Part shown: positions 1 to 11,470 of the stretch, piece by piece
Layout: every line of letters begins with the position of its first letter
Position numbering within the stretch: position 1 is the stretch's first letter
Assembly (NCBI GenBank): GCA_026214975.1
Contig: CM047805.1
Span: forward strand, 64,278,170-64,342,169
Reading direction: 5' to 3'
Source: Gentiana macrophylla
Taxonomy: Eukaryota; Streptophyta; Magnoliopsida; Gentianales; Gentianaceae
Length of the DNA: 64,000 nucleotides
Translations under genes and position numbers: made by a program
The notes under the pieces: generated by a model
The model's database searches: none
What the model was told of the DNA's origin: nothing
The model's input: the letters and a program-made list of their open reading frames with translations, nothing else

Positions 1-215
1 AAATGCACGATCTCGGATCAAATTAATTTTTGCAATGCTCGAGTTCAGTTTGATTATGCTCGAGTTATGCTCGAATTATCATACATATAGAACTACATTT
101 TATACTATTATATTTATATTTTTTAATAATTATTTAATAGGTTATTTTTATTTCAAATAAAATATTCAAAAGCCCAATAATATTCGTGAACATTCGATTC
201 AAGTTTACCCTAGTT
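1..215. other. AT-rich flank with fragment of CTCGA-rich repeat
   Basis: No gene is visible. The stretch has several CTCGAGTT/CTCGAATT words and a 'TTCGTGAACATTCGA'-like phrase resembling the CTCGA-rich dispersed repeat near 16610-17010. It is probably a decayed transposon tail. Confidence 0.4.
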
Positions 216-865
216 ACCACCTACGACATTGAATAATTAACTTAGATAAATAACGTGCTTAAGACATAGTAGTATTTGAGTGAGATCAAAAGAGAAATTT
301 AAACGTGTTATTTTTCTTAAGTGAGTGAGAGTTGTAAAATGTAACTTTTTGGACATACTAAAAAAACAATGACGAGTTATCTCAAGTATTGATGTCGAGG
401 AAGCAGAAAGAGAAGAGAGAGTTAGGGGTTGTGAGTTATGAATTGATTTGTGTTTGTTGTTTTTCTAAGATATCAATTTATTGAAGATGAGCGGATGCAA
501 TTTGCAACAAGTTGAATGTTTATGATATGAAATTAATGATGATAATTAACATTTTGCATATACGAATTTAAATTAAATGAGTTAGAGCTAATGAAGCATA
601 CTAGTAATCTATATTTTTCATAGAATGTGTCATGTTTGGGCCGGTTTGATATGGATTTTGATTTTTTCAAATTGAAACCAAATGATATTAAAAGGTTTGA
701 GTTTTAGTTATTTGAAAACCGAAAAAAAAATGCGGTTTCCGTTTTTCCGTTTCGGTTCAATTTAATTCGGTCGGTTTGATTTCTAAAATTGTTGTTAGCC
801 CCAACTTTTGACCTACCTAGCCTTTTGGTTGCAATTTCTTAAGTTTTCTAAATCAGATTACAAGC
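216..865. repeat. Dispersed repeat, copy 1 (second copy at 48129-48785)
   Basis: About 650 bp align by eye from 'TACCACCTACGACATTGAAT' to 'GCAATTTCTTAAGTT' with the stretch at 48129-48785, in the same orientation, with many substitutions and small indels. No long ORF is conserved between the copies, so this is a non-coding repeat. No clear terminal repeats or target duplication were found. An ancient segmental copy is equally possible. Confidence 0.75.
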
Positions 866-1223
866 TCAATATTGACGAAGGTGGAGTTGTTGGCCATGAG
901 CCAAGTCCAAGTAGGAGTTTCTGGAGTCCACTCATGTTTTGGTTTTCTTACAAATGGATGATCTCTTTGAGTGGCCTCATCTGTGTTCGCTTTCATGATG
1001 GTGATTGGACCATCCTCTATCACAGTAACCATTTTTCATGGATTGTAGCTAAGTGTGTCTGCATACGCACTTTCATTCATCAAAATTTGAAATAGAGAAA
1101 GTAGATACTAAATTGTTATATTTGACTCCATGCTAAAATATGATTGTTAAAAACGTTTGAAAACACAAGCTTTTGGATCACTCCAGCACACAGAACACGA
1201 AGATGTCTGTTTTAGGAGACACG
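866..1223. other. No gene seen; right part is leader of a truncated Sirevirus-like element
   Basis: An open frame around 808-1095 has no recognisable domain and starts inside the repeat, so it is not called. From about 1150 to 1223 the sequence is probably the untranslated leader of the LTR element whose primer-binding site lies at 1224-1236. The rest of that element is missing to the left. Confidence 0.4.
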
Positions 1224-1236
1224 CTCCGATACCACT
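1224..1236 (-). promoter_or_regulatory. Primer-binding site of truncated outer Sirevirus-like element
   Basis: On the minus strand this reads GTGGTATCGGAGC, directly next to the LTR that begins at 1237. The usual plant initiator-Met primer site is TGGTATCAGAGC. The single difference falls on the CAG trinucleotide (CAG read as CGG), the context that is disturbed throughout this element pair. It shows that the LTR to its right is a 5' LTR in minus orientation. Confidence 0.75.
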
Positions 1237-1795
1237 TGTTGGTCCGTAACACAAGGCTTGTAAGAGTTCAGAGAGGGGTGAATGAACTCTTTTCAATTTT
1301 GGAGTTTCTCACTTTTAGATCAAGACCAATCAATAAAACAGACTGGTAAGTACTCGTCTGGTTTTCTAGTCTAGTCTGGATCAAGAACTGAATGTACCGG
1401 ATTAATGTTATGTTCAAAAAAATCCTTGAGCTTGGTTTTCAGTGCTGAGTAGTGTGATCAAGAGTATGCAAGTACTGAATGTAAAGTGCTGAAAGTAAAG
1501 GAGACAAGAAGTGTTGTCGATCTTCGGAGTGGCGTAATCTCCTATGTGACTGCTTCTCCCGTGACTCAAGAGGTATCACTATTGTACTCTAATCTAATAC
1601 AATAGGTAAGTGTCCTTGACACCCAGCAGATGCCTCACACCCTGCAGATGCTTCACACTCTAAGTAGCCAATCCTGGACACCCCGCAGATGCTTCTGTGG
1701 TCTACTTGCACGCAGCTCGTCCGAAGATCTTCCTTTCTCCAACAGCTCGTTTGTCTTCTTCGTTGTTCCTTCACACCTTGCGGATGCTTCAACAG
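1237..1795 (-). mobile_element. Outer Sirevirus-like LTR, left part
   Basis: The LTR starts TGTTGGTCCGTAACAC and carries the GAGAGGGGTGAATGAAC phrase that also marks the inner element's LTR, so the two are related families. Four copies of a CACACC-TGC-GATGCTTC phrase occur between 1620 and 1790. The LTR is interrupted at 1795 by the inner element and resumes at 15548. The primer site at 1224-1236 makes it the 5' LTR of an element whose body is lost. Confidence 0.75.
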
Positions 1796-3495
1796 TGTTG
1801 GTCCCTTGAAAAGGCTTTGGTTAAGTTTAGAGGGGGGGTGAATAAACTTAACACTTAAAACTTTTGGAGTTAACAAATTACGCAACTTCAGAGATCTGGC
1901 GATACTTGAGTCTGGTTGATACCTCGATAACTGCCGATAAACGAGAGTCTCTAACAGTTGAGTTTCTTTGAATTTGTGTAGCGGAATTATATCAAAATTA
2001 AGCCTTAATACTTGTTGTTAAATATGATACTAAGTATTAGATACTCATGAGTGCAAGTGTGTGTGATTTGAGTTGCTAGATTCGAAGAGGTTGATGTGTA
2101 AAATAAACTAAGTGCGAATGTAAATCTTTGAAAGTAAGTAGGCGAGATTTTATAGTGGGTTCAGGTGGTGTAATCTGTCAGTCCACTCTTCTCCTGTGAT
2201 GTTGGAGGAAATTCACTAGAGATCTTTGATGTAGCTTTTACAAAGATTCCTACGTTGCTTGTCCTTCACCAATAACTATGGCTTCACAAACTGAAAACTG
2301 GGAACAGGTAGGATTGCTGCTCCTGAGTCTTCCACTGGTCCTTGAAGGGTAGGATTGCCTCTTCACCAACTCCACCACAAACAACAGTCTTTCACACAAC
2401 TGTGCTTCACTGTCTTCAGCATGTTCTTTATAAAATAAAGATTGAATCAAATAAATGATTCAGATGCAGCATCTTGATTAGGATGATATAATCAGCAGCT
2501 TGCAGGCTTCAAGTGTGTATGCTTGATGTAGCTTGAATGCAGAATACACTTGAAGAATTTCTCTGGATCTGTAGCTTTAGTTCAGTAAGTTCAGCAGGGT
2601 GTTTTTCAGCTCAATAAAATATCTCTTCAAAATTTATCAGTTTTCATCATCTTGTTTCTGAGTTGAAAGTCCTCTATTTATAGGCAAGAATGCATGTGAC
2701 TTGTATTTGAAATTCAAATGTAACCGTTCCTTGTTTTTGTCCCATCTGATTTGCATTTCGTCACTATTCATAGGATCGACCTTCGTCGAAATTCTTTTGA
2801 CAAAGGCGATCTGTCACCTTTGACTTATAACCAATGGTTAAAAATCGAATCATCCCAACGTCTTTTGATCTCGGCCTTTGATTTGTTTGATAAGTCGAGG
2901 TAGTTTGGTCTGTCCTTATCCATGTAATCTTCCAATAATCTTGAATTAATCGAGGTATATTATCGTTGAGTTCATTAGTCTCACGAGATACCTATCGATC
3001 ATTTGAACAACAATTTTTCTTGTGTATAAACTACAATGCAGCTGATTTCTTTTATCTAACTTTTACTTGTGAAGTTAGATTACACCTTTTTAATTATAAC
3101 CAAGTTCCAAACATCATCCAACTTGTGGAACTTAGACCTTCTTCACAAGGTATATGTAATGAGTTTAGGTCATCACAGACTTGCCTAAATTCTGATTCCA
3201 TATCCTTGACTTAAATTACTAAGTTTGATCCCTTAGCCTTCAGAATCGAGTTTGAGCCATCAAACCTTCGATCTTCAAAGAGGTTTGAGACTAGTCTAAT
3301 GACCTATCTACCCATCGATGTGGATCGATCTGCATTGATATAGATTAGCGACTTCTTTACAAATGCTTGTTTGATCAAACCTATTCATAAATCAAACTCT
3401 AATAAACCTATACATTTGATCTAGACATCTTTTTGCCTTTGCACTATAACAGCTAGTCTGGCACTCATCATCAAAACATAGAAATAAGTCCAACA
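1796..3495 (-). repeat. 3' LTR of inner Sirevirus-like element
   Basis: About 1700 bp, starting TGTTGGTCCCTTG and ending AAGTCCAACA in plus-strand reading. It matches 13854-15542 over its full length. The differences are concentrated at CAG/CTG words: for example around 2771-2800 this copy shows CGA/TCG where the other shows CAG/CTG, while around 2460-2640 the reverse is true. Confidence 0.93.
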
Positions 3496-3515
3496 ATTTC
3501 CCCCTTTTTGGTGAT
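3496..3515 (-). promoter_or_regulatory. Polypurine tract
   Basis: On the minus strand the bases abutting the 3' LTR read CACCAAAAAGGGGGAAAT, a purine-rich primer site for plus-strand synthesis in the expected place. Confidence 0.8.
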
Positions 3516-3658
3516 GATGCCACTACCCTCACCTAACAGCAAAGCAAAAAGATAAAAACAAAAACAGAACAAATATAGTCATCTTTCATTATAAACAATT
3601 GTTCAAATGTATTACGGTCTAGAATCAGCAAAACATAATGCAGTTAAAGTATGCTGAT

Positions 3659-6600
3659 CTACTGTCTTCTTTCTATTTCTTGTCTGGCCTTCTCCACTTG
3701 TTCTTGGTAGGCCCTGATTTCTTCTATCATATCCCTTATCCATTCATTTTCAATCAGTGTAAAATCAATGTAGGGATTGACCTCTTTCCACCATTTCCAT
3801 GCTTCAGGCAGGAGAAGATTGATTTGATTCACTCTGAATCCAAACTTTATGTAAAGTTCCTTGAATTCATCAAGTGAGTCCTTTGCTTTTGTGATAGGCA
3901 AGTTCCTATCACCTCTGCCACTTCTTCCACCTCTTCCACTTCTTTCACCTCTGTAAGTTGCCCTTAAGGCTTTGACTCTTGCTTCCCAAAATTTCAATCC
4001 CAAGAAAGAGTTTAGACCTTCATGATATCCCTTGTCATGATAAGGTTTCCTTCTGTTATAGTATTCTTTCTTGTATTGTCTGAGGAGATCATCAGTAAGT
4101 TGAACTCTGCCAGGTGCAGGTTGTCTGTAAGCATTAGTCTCATCCTCTCATCTTTTCTTTGCAAAGAGTCTTGCAGCCTCTTTTGTTTTTTCATTTGGCC
4201 CTCTTCCCCTTAGTGACATCATCAACAAACCGGGACATTAGGCCATGAACACTCTCTCGTGAGATAACCAGATTATTGATTGCCCTTCCATAATCTCGCC
4301 GGTATCAATTGTCGTGATTCTTTCTTGCATTGTTTGCTCCAAACAGGTTATCCTCTCAAGAAGCTTAGGATCAAGCACGCAATGATTGTTGTGCGACAAC
4401 AAAAGCTCAAAGAGTCAGGGGTTTGACAAGCTTGTCAAGTTTTTGATGAATGGATGTAAACTGATCTTTCAAAAACTTTTCCTTCAAAGTATTTCCTTGC
4501 TTGATTCCCCTCACATCTAGCATCATATTATTGACAACATTTTGAGTAGATGTGAAATTTGAAGTAACTGCATCAGCAGATTGTCTATTCTCATTAACAA
4601 GTCTCATCAGTTCTTCAAATCTTTGTTCCTGTCTATCAAGTTGAGTTCTCAACTGTTGCATGTCATTCCTGACAGTCCTCAACTCATTCAATACTTCTAC
4701 TGGTACCTCACCATTCATTCTTCCACCAGTAGCCTCATCAGCAGGCTCCTCAACATTGTATTGTGGTCTCTGATTGCTGCCAATGCCCAACTCCTATCTA
4801 ATCCAGCAGGATTAGGTCCTTGATATTCTTCTAAGATAGGATCAATAGCTGGCTCTTCAAAAATAGGTACAAATGCCTGTGGTGGATCAACATTAACATT
4901 CTCTTCTTCAGGCATTTGGAACTCCTCATCACTAAAGTCATAGTCTAGCAGCTGCTCATCCATATTAACAGCAGTCTGCTGACCATCTTTCCCTTCAGTG
5001 GTCTTGTCTCCAGTAGGCTCCACTGCAGCAGCCTCTTCAACAACAGGGGTTTCCTCCAAACCCAAATTAGGTTCCAACCTTTGTCCAGTCTTTGTTTGAG
5101 ACTCAAAGACTGCACCTCATGTTCCAACTTTGTGTCAAGGTCTTTGTTTGTAACTTCAAGCAACATGTACCTCCTCTTCAGCTCTTTGTGGATTGAATAT
5201 AGCCTCATTATCCACTTGGAATCCTTCAGCATGACCAATCTTGGTCAGGATAATGGCAGTTTTAGTAAGAATGCCCTCAAAGTCAAATCCATCTTGATAT
5301 TCAATAGATTCTTCTGAGCTGGCACTAGGTTCACTGAAGTCAGTGACCTTCTCTTCATCAAAATCCTCACTCTGTTCAGGTTCAGTTTGTGCAGTAGGCT
5401 CTACAACATGGAATGTAGAAGATTCATCAGCTAGCCTACCAGCACTTAAATTAATTCCTTCATTGATCAATGCTTCCAGATAATCCATGGTGAGATCTTG
5501 TAGATCCTCATCCATCTCTCCAGTCTGCTGGCCCTCGCCAGAACTTACCGATATCATGGATGGTGTTGTGCATGTGGTTCTATGATTATCATAGCCCCAC
5601 CGGTTCCTCCCGGTCCAGAAGGAAAATCACCTATAGAATCGATGATGAGGATGAATCATCATTGTCATCTCTTGATCCCTAAACTTGATACCCTCCTCCT
5701 TCTCGTTGTTCATCAAATAAGTCCATCAACTGGATTGCAAGCAGAGTGGTATCAACTAGGTCCAACAAATTCTCTACTCCCAACTTGTTAAAAGCCCATT
5801 CTTCAAAGTCCATCATAGTTCAAGATTGGTGGCTTTTGTCTCTTGTAGAAACCAAACTTCCATTGGAAATAGTCAGCAACTTGCTGAAGTTTGGGATCTA
5901 CATACTCTTCTGTTTTCTTCCTTTCTTTCACATGCCTTTCAAAGGGCATGAAAGATCTTCTGGGAGCAGCTTTAGAGCCTTGTTGACCTCCAAAGGTTCC
6001 AACAAGCAGGTTCATTGTTTCTTCAACAGATGTTTGAAAGTCAGTAGGTTGCTGAGGTGGTAAATTTGTGCCTACTACTTCCATCTGTACAATACTTGGT
6101 TCCCCCTGACTTACATGCTCATCGCCAGGTCGCAGCAGACTGCTCTTCCCCCTGAGTTCTTGCAACACTTGCAGGGTCTTCAACCAATTCTTCAACTACC
6201 ACAAGAGAGTTCAGTTCGGTGGTTTCTTTGTGGGTCTTGATAGATACTACAACAGGCTCGTGGTCGATGATAGGCTGCTGATATCTCCAACAGATTGCTC
6301 AACAACAACATGTGCGGCTTGGTGAGACTTAACAACCTCTTCTCGGTGAGAGAGTAATTTCCACAGGCTTGATGATAGTCAAGGGCTCAGCCTCAATAGC
6401 CTCTTCTTCCTCTTCTACTGATGCTTCTTCTTGGACTCTTTGTGCCTCCAAGTTTTTCAATTCTTTCCCCTTTCCATGTTTCTTTTTGTGGATAATTTGT
6501 TTTCTTCTCTTGGAAAGTGGTTCATCATCTTTTTCAACCACAGTAGACTTCCTCTTTCTACTAGCTTCCTTCTGTTGTTCTCTCAGAATCTCAACAACGG

Positions 6601-7609
6601 TCCTTCTTGCAAAGAACAAAGCAGGTCGGTGACTTTAGATTCAATTTGGACCCTCAGCAGACTCAACAGTCTGTGTTGTTTGCTTCTTTGTCTTTTTAGG
6701 CTTTAAGATCTCAGTGATCTTCCTTATATCTGCAGCCTTTCTTTTCTCAGTGGTCTTCTGTGGTGCAGCAGGTTTGTTAGATTTCTTCTTAGTTTGCTGG
6801 ACCTGCTCACCACCAGCATCACCATCATCTCCATTACTATCATCATCAGCAGCAGGGTCAGCAACATCTTCATCATCATCTAGACCATTAATAGCATAGT
6901 CAATTTACTTCTTGTATCTAGACTGATTGATCTTCTCAGGTTCAATATCAGGAACCTCTAAGTGATTCAGCAGGGTCTGAACCATTAATCCTAAGGGCAG
7001 GGCCTTGGATTTCCTTTTTCCCTCTTTTCTTCCTTGGCTACCTTCTTCATGTAATGGATGAAGTAACCAGCCCAATCAAATCTCATGCTCCTGCAAATAA
7101 TCATCATCAACTCTATCTTGGGTCCTGATAGAGTGTCCATACTGCCAACTAGTCCAAGTATGTTCTTTGCAATGAGCTTGCTCAACAGATCTGCACTCAT
7201 TCCCAATATGTGTCGCAATTGATGCCTGGAATGGATTTGGTGGGTTGTATTTGTTTTGATTTGATCAACAAAAGCCATCTTGGATAGTCCCATTGCTTGG
7301 ATTTCTTGGACCATCCACTACTTCCTCAAATCCAAAAACTTCCCTCGGTAGACTAGGAAATTTCAATCTCCTCAAGATTCACAGTTGTCTTGAATGCTTG
7401 ATTCCTTCTTCCACAACCATGTTCTTCCAGAAATCAATAACATTTGTGTATGATATTGTTTCCAATCTGATATTGAGTTTGTTTTCCAAGCCTGCAAACC
7501 TCCTTATTCTTCGACCAATATTGATGGCCAATTCTGTTTTGTTTGCATCAACAACAAAGCCTCTAACACTTTGGCTTGATTCAATCTGGACATCAATCTT
7601 TTCCGCCAT
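3659..7609 (-). pseudogene. Third coding region of Sirevirus-like element (envelope-like position), frameshifted
   Basis: Open minus-strand segments follow one another at 7379-7609, 6991-7314, 6329-6619, 5803-6195, 5156-5557, 4715-5077, 4407-4790 and 3659-4003, hopping frames, and together would span about 1300 codons. The first begins MAEKIDVQIESS at 7609 in the context AACAATGGCG. The middle is rich in acidic, lysine and proline-poor linker sequence (TVVEKDDEPLSKRRK, DYDFSDEEFQMPEEEN). A heptad-rich stretch near 4570-4680 (VLNELRTVRNDMQQLRTQLD) predicts a coiled coil. An RG-rich patch lies near 3910-3960. In SIRE1-type elements this position holds an envelope-like ORF. I see no confident membrane segment, so 'envelope-like' rests on position and coiled coil only. 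It could be a captured host gene. Not functional as written. Confidence 0.7.
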
Positions 7610-7816
7610 TGTTATGAGAAAAATGAGATGAAGAAGATGGATTGTAAATCTGTGTTCACACAGTGTAAATACAGAGATATAGCAGATTTTGCAAGTAGTG
7701 AAAATCTACTGAGTGTAGATCTGTATATATGGACAGACGGTAGTTGTAACTGTCAGTGCACGTACATTGATGTTAATCACGATTAATCTAAGTAAATGCT
7801 GTCTTGACACGTGGCC
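7610..7816 (-). promoter_or_regulatory. Promoter-like leader in front of the third coding region
   Basis: Reading the minus strand toward the ATG at 7609: a G-box CACGTG at 7808-7813 within GGCCACGTGTC, a TATA-like CCATATATACAG at 7721-7732, a CT-rich leader (CATCTTCTTCATCTCATTTT) and the start context AACAATGGCG, which fits the plant consensus. An E2F-like TTTGGCGG lies further upstream (about 7888-7895). Spacing from TATA to ATG is near 115 bp. These are motifs seen by eye; no activity is implied. Confidence 0.5.
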
Positions 7817-7936
7817 AATAACTCTTCCATAACGTTTGTAACCGTTGGATCGTGGTAACTATGGTAATAAAGGGTGGGATAAATATCCCGCCAAACTGCT
7901 TTTTGACTTTAGTAAAGTTTGACTTTGTAACGTTCC

Positions 7937-8035
7937 ATTCAGCAGGGTTGTCCTCAGCAGGGTTGGCTCAGCAGTCTGCTGATAAAGGTGCTTCAGCAGC
8001 CTGCTGACAAAGTGACTCTGCTGATCCTTGATTTC
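7937..8035. repeat. Cluster of CAGCAG/CTGCTG words
   Basis: About 90 bp holds CAGCAGGGTT twice, then CAGCAGTCTGCTGA, CAGCAGCCTGCTGA and a further CTGCTGA. The last ones are inverted repeats centred on 2-4 bases. It lies between the polymerase region and the promoter-like leader, in front of the third coding region. All copies are CHG methylation sites. Confidence 0.7.
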
Positions 8036-8075
8036 TTCTTGTTTTGTTCAATTGATAATACAAGATGAAGTTTAA

Positions 8076-8241
8076 TACCAATGACTGATCTGTCAAGTGA
8101 GCTCACCCAACATGACAAAGACCAATCCCCTTGGCAACCTCATTTGCTCAATTGTCCAAACATAAGTACATGGAATTGTTGATACCAATGACTAATCTGC
8201 TAAGTGAGCTCACCCAACATAGCAAAGACTAATCCCCTTGG
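8076..8241. repeat. 59-bp direct repeat pair between pol and third coding region
   Basis: Units at 8076-8134 and 8183-8241 start TACCAATGACT and end CCCCTTGG and differ at a few bases. The period is 107 bp. Located just 3' of RNase H in element orientation. Confidence 0.85.
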
Positions 8242-8274
8242 TGAATTTCCAAGACATTCTTGATTATCACCAAC

Positions 8275-9800
8275 TTTTATAATTCCAAGTTCAATCCTTA
8301 ATTTGGCAAATCTTTCATTATCAAGTGGTTTAGTGAAAATATCAGCAAGTTGATTTTGATAGGGATATATATAACCACCACATCTTTCTTTTCAACATGA
8401 TCTCTTATAAAATGATGTCTCACATCAATGTGCTTGGTTCTTGAGTGCAAACAGAGATTTTACGTGATTGCAATTGCACTTGTGTTGTCACACATAATTG
8501 GAATTTCCTTTTCTTCAATTCCATAATCCCTTAATTGTTGTCTTATCCATAGTACTTGTGCACAACAACTTCCAAAGCAGACTATATATTCAAATTTTCA
8601 AGAGTGGAAGTTGATATTGAATTATGTTTTTTCTTTGAACCAGGAGACTAGTCTACTTCCCATTAAGCGACAAGTTTTCGTAGTGCTTTTTCTATCAATT
8701 TTGCATCCAAAGATAATCGTCGGAATTTGAGTAGGATATAACTTTGAAGCTTCCATCCTTGGAATACCATATCCCTACTCCCAAAGTCTCCTTTAGATAC
8801 TTGAGAACTCTCTTGATTGCACCTAAATGACTTTCTTTAGGTTTAGATTGAAATCTTGTACAAACACCTACAAGAAAGGATATATCAGTCTGCTTTGGCG
8901 ATAGAAGTCTGATGCAGATCGCCTATCATCCTTACGTATAAGGTCCGATCAACATCTTTGCCTTCTTTATCTTCATCCAATCGATGTTTGTACTCATTGG
9001 AGTTGATATCTTAGTCTTTGTTTTCCATACCAAACTTCTTCAAAGCAACTCCTTGGTATACTTGGTTTGATGAATGAAGATTCCATCTTTCATCTGTTTA
9101 ACTTGCAATCCCAAAAAGTAGTTCATCTCTCCCATCATACTCATTTGGAATTTACTCTTCATTAGATTTGCAAACTTTTCACAAAGTATTTTCAGAACCA
9201 AATATTATGTCATCCACATAAATCTGTACCAGCAGGGTGATGTTCCCTTCACTGATTCTGAAAAGAGTCTTGTCAATGGTGCCTTTTGTAAAACCATTGT
9301 CCACCAAGAATTGAGATAGAGTCTCATACCATGCTCTTGGTGCTTGTTTCAATCCATAAAGTGCTTTGTTCAGTCTATACACTTTATCTTCTTGATCTTT
9401 AACTTCAAATCCAGGAGGTTCTTTGTACATACACTTCCTCCTCTAGAATACCATTCGTAAATGCACTTTTGACATCCATTTGATATACTTTGAAGTTCTT
9501 ATATGCAAGATGTGCCAAGAATAATCGATAGCTTCCAATCTTGCAATGGTGCATAAGTTTCATCAAAATCTATTCCTTCGCTTGAGAATAGCCTTTTGCA
9601 ACTAGTCCGGCCTTATTCCTTACAATGGTACCGGATTCATCAAGTTTATTTCTCGTATACCCACTTAGTACCAATGATATTTGCATGACTTGGCCTTTCA
9701 ACTAGTGTCCAAACTTGATTTATTTCAAATTCATTCAATTCTTCTTGCATAGCTATTATCCAACTGGATCGAAATAGCTTCTTCAACAACTTTAGGTTCC
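8275..9800 (-). pseudogene. Reverse transcriptase and RNase H region of Sirevirus-like pol
   Basis: The RT begins near 9760 with AMQEELNEFEINQVW, continues to ALYGLKQAPRAWYE and the catalytic YVDD at about 9190-9210 (QIYVDDIIFGSEN), then loses frame. RNase H is recognisable between about 8720 and 8290: AQVLWIRQQLRDYG, a CDNTSA segment, and KHIDVRHHFIRDHV. These are signatures of Ty1/Copia polymerases. Several frameshifts and stops interrupt the region, so no full-length enzyme is encoded as written. Confidence 0.88.
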
Positions 9801-9897
9801 ATTTGAGATAGAAAACAAGTAAACATAGCTTCCAGTTGTCTTCTAGTCCTTACACCTTGCTGTACATTCCCAATAACCTGTTCAGCAGGGTGATTCC

Positions 9898-11204
9898 TTA
9901 ACCATTGTGGATTACGGTTAGTTTGGTTATCGTAAACCTCATCTTGATAAGTCTCTTTGTAGCTTCTTCAACAACAGGGGGTTCAGCAGATCCTTGAATT
10001 GCTTCAGTTGTTGCATCAGTAATGTTACCAGTAGGGTGTTCAGCAGGGGCAGTATAAGAGACTTTTAAGTCATTGAATCTTTCCAAAACTTCAACACAAT
10101 CTGGATCAGTGACTTGTTGATTCTCAGCAGGTTCACAATCTTCATCTTCGATACCAGTGAACTTAGGTTCATTAAACACAACATGGATTGTTTCTTCATG
10201 TTTCAGTGATCTCTTGTTCAGCACCCTGAATGCCTTGCTGACTGAAAAATATCCCAAGAAGATCCCTTCATCTGACTTTGGTTGGAAAGTTTTCAGATGA
10301 ACCTTGTGATTTAGGATAAAACACTTGCTTCCAAATGGATGGAAATAGGATATGTTTGGTTTCCTTCCATTCCAAATCTCATAAGGTGTCTTCAAAGTGA
10401 CTTCTTGTTCACTTGATGTTCTTTTGTGTATAGCATCTTTGTATTAACTGCTTCAGCCCAATATCTTTCAGGTAGCAATGCTTCACATATCATTGTCCTT
10501 CCTGCTTCCTTTAAAGTCCTGTTTCTTCTTTCAGCAACCCCATTTTGTTGAGGTGTACCAGCAGCAGCAAGTTGATGTAATACACCATTCTTTTCACAGT
10601 ATTCTCTTATAACTTTGTTGAGAAATTCAGTACCCTGATCTGATCTTATCTTTATTACTGTTAAACTTTTCTCATTTTGTAATCTCTTTAAAAGATTAGG
10701 CATGCTTTTGAGTGTTTCACTTTTCTTGTTCATAAATATCACCCAAATGTACCTTGAATAATCATCCACAACCACTAAGGTGTATTTCTTTCCAGTTACA
10801 CTTGTTGGAGTTATTGGTCCAAAGAGATCCATATGCATAAGCTCCAACACTCTATTAGTTGATTGTTTAGTTTTTGACTTGAAGCTTGACTTTATCTGTT
10901 TACCCTGCTGACATGCATCACATATAGCATCCTTTTTGAATGTGATCTCAGGTAAACCAATCACCAGCTTCTTCTTCATCAACTGATTGATATCATCAAA
11001 GTTTAAATGATTCAACTTCTTGTGCCATAGCCAATTGAGTTCAGACTTGGTATGTACAATCAGCGAGTTTCTGAAGGCTGCGATGAGACCAATCCACAAC
11101 ATACATGTTTTGTTGTCTTCTACCAGCAAGTACAACTTGATCACCTCTTTCACTAATGACAATACAGTTGTTTTTGTCAAAAGTGACCTTGTATCCCATG
11201 TCAC
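9898..11204 (-). pseudogene. Integrase region of Sirevirus-like pol
   Basis: An open segment of 270 codons (10392-11204) has the zinc-binding HHCC module (HKKLNHLNFDD ... CDACQQGKQ) followed by the DDE core: D in HMDLFGPI, D in RSDQGTEF and E in NGVAERRNRTLKEA. A second open segment (9898-10395) continues with the C-terminal Copia signature (TPYEIWNGRKPNISYFHPFG, DEGIFLGY). The two overlap in different frames at about 10392, so one frameshift separates them. The catalytic triad is intact. Confidence 0.9.
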
Positions 11205-11470
11205 AAAATTGTCCAGTGCTCAGCAAGTTGTAGTCCAGTCCTTCCACTTATGCAACATTCTTGATTGTTAGTCCATTTCTCACAAGTGTGCTATATCCTC
11301 TTGTGTATCCAGGTGTATTTTTGTTGCCAAAATTCACCCTTGGACCATCTTTTGCCACAAAGTTTGATAAACAGTGCTTATTCTTTGTCATATGTCTGGA
11401 ACACCCACTGTCAAAGTACCAGACACCCTACAAAACAAGGTTAATACATTTTAGGTACCCAAACCTGTTT
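11205..11470 (-). pseudogene. Aspartic protease segment
   Basis: On the minus strand near 11380-11440 the frame reads WYFDSGCSRHMT, the Copia protease active site (DSG). Downstream, at about 11041-11247, GLDYNLLSTGQFCDMGY matches the linker before the integrase zinc module. An in-frame stop near 11248 separates the two parts. Confidence 0.85.

Noticed and set aside
808..1095. 95-codon open frame on plus
   Set aside because: No recognised domain; overlaps the end of a non-coding repeat and is not open in the second copy.
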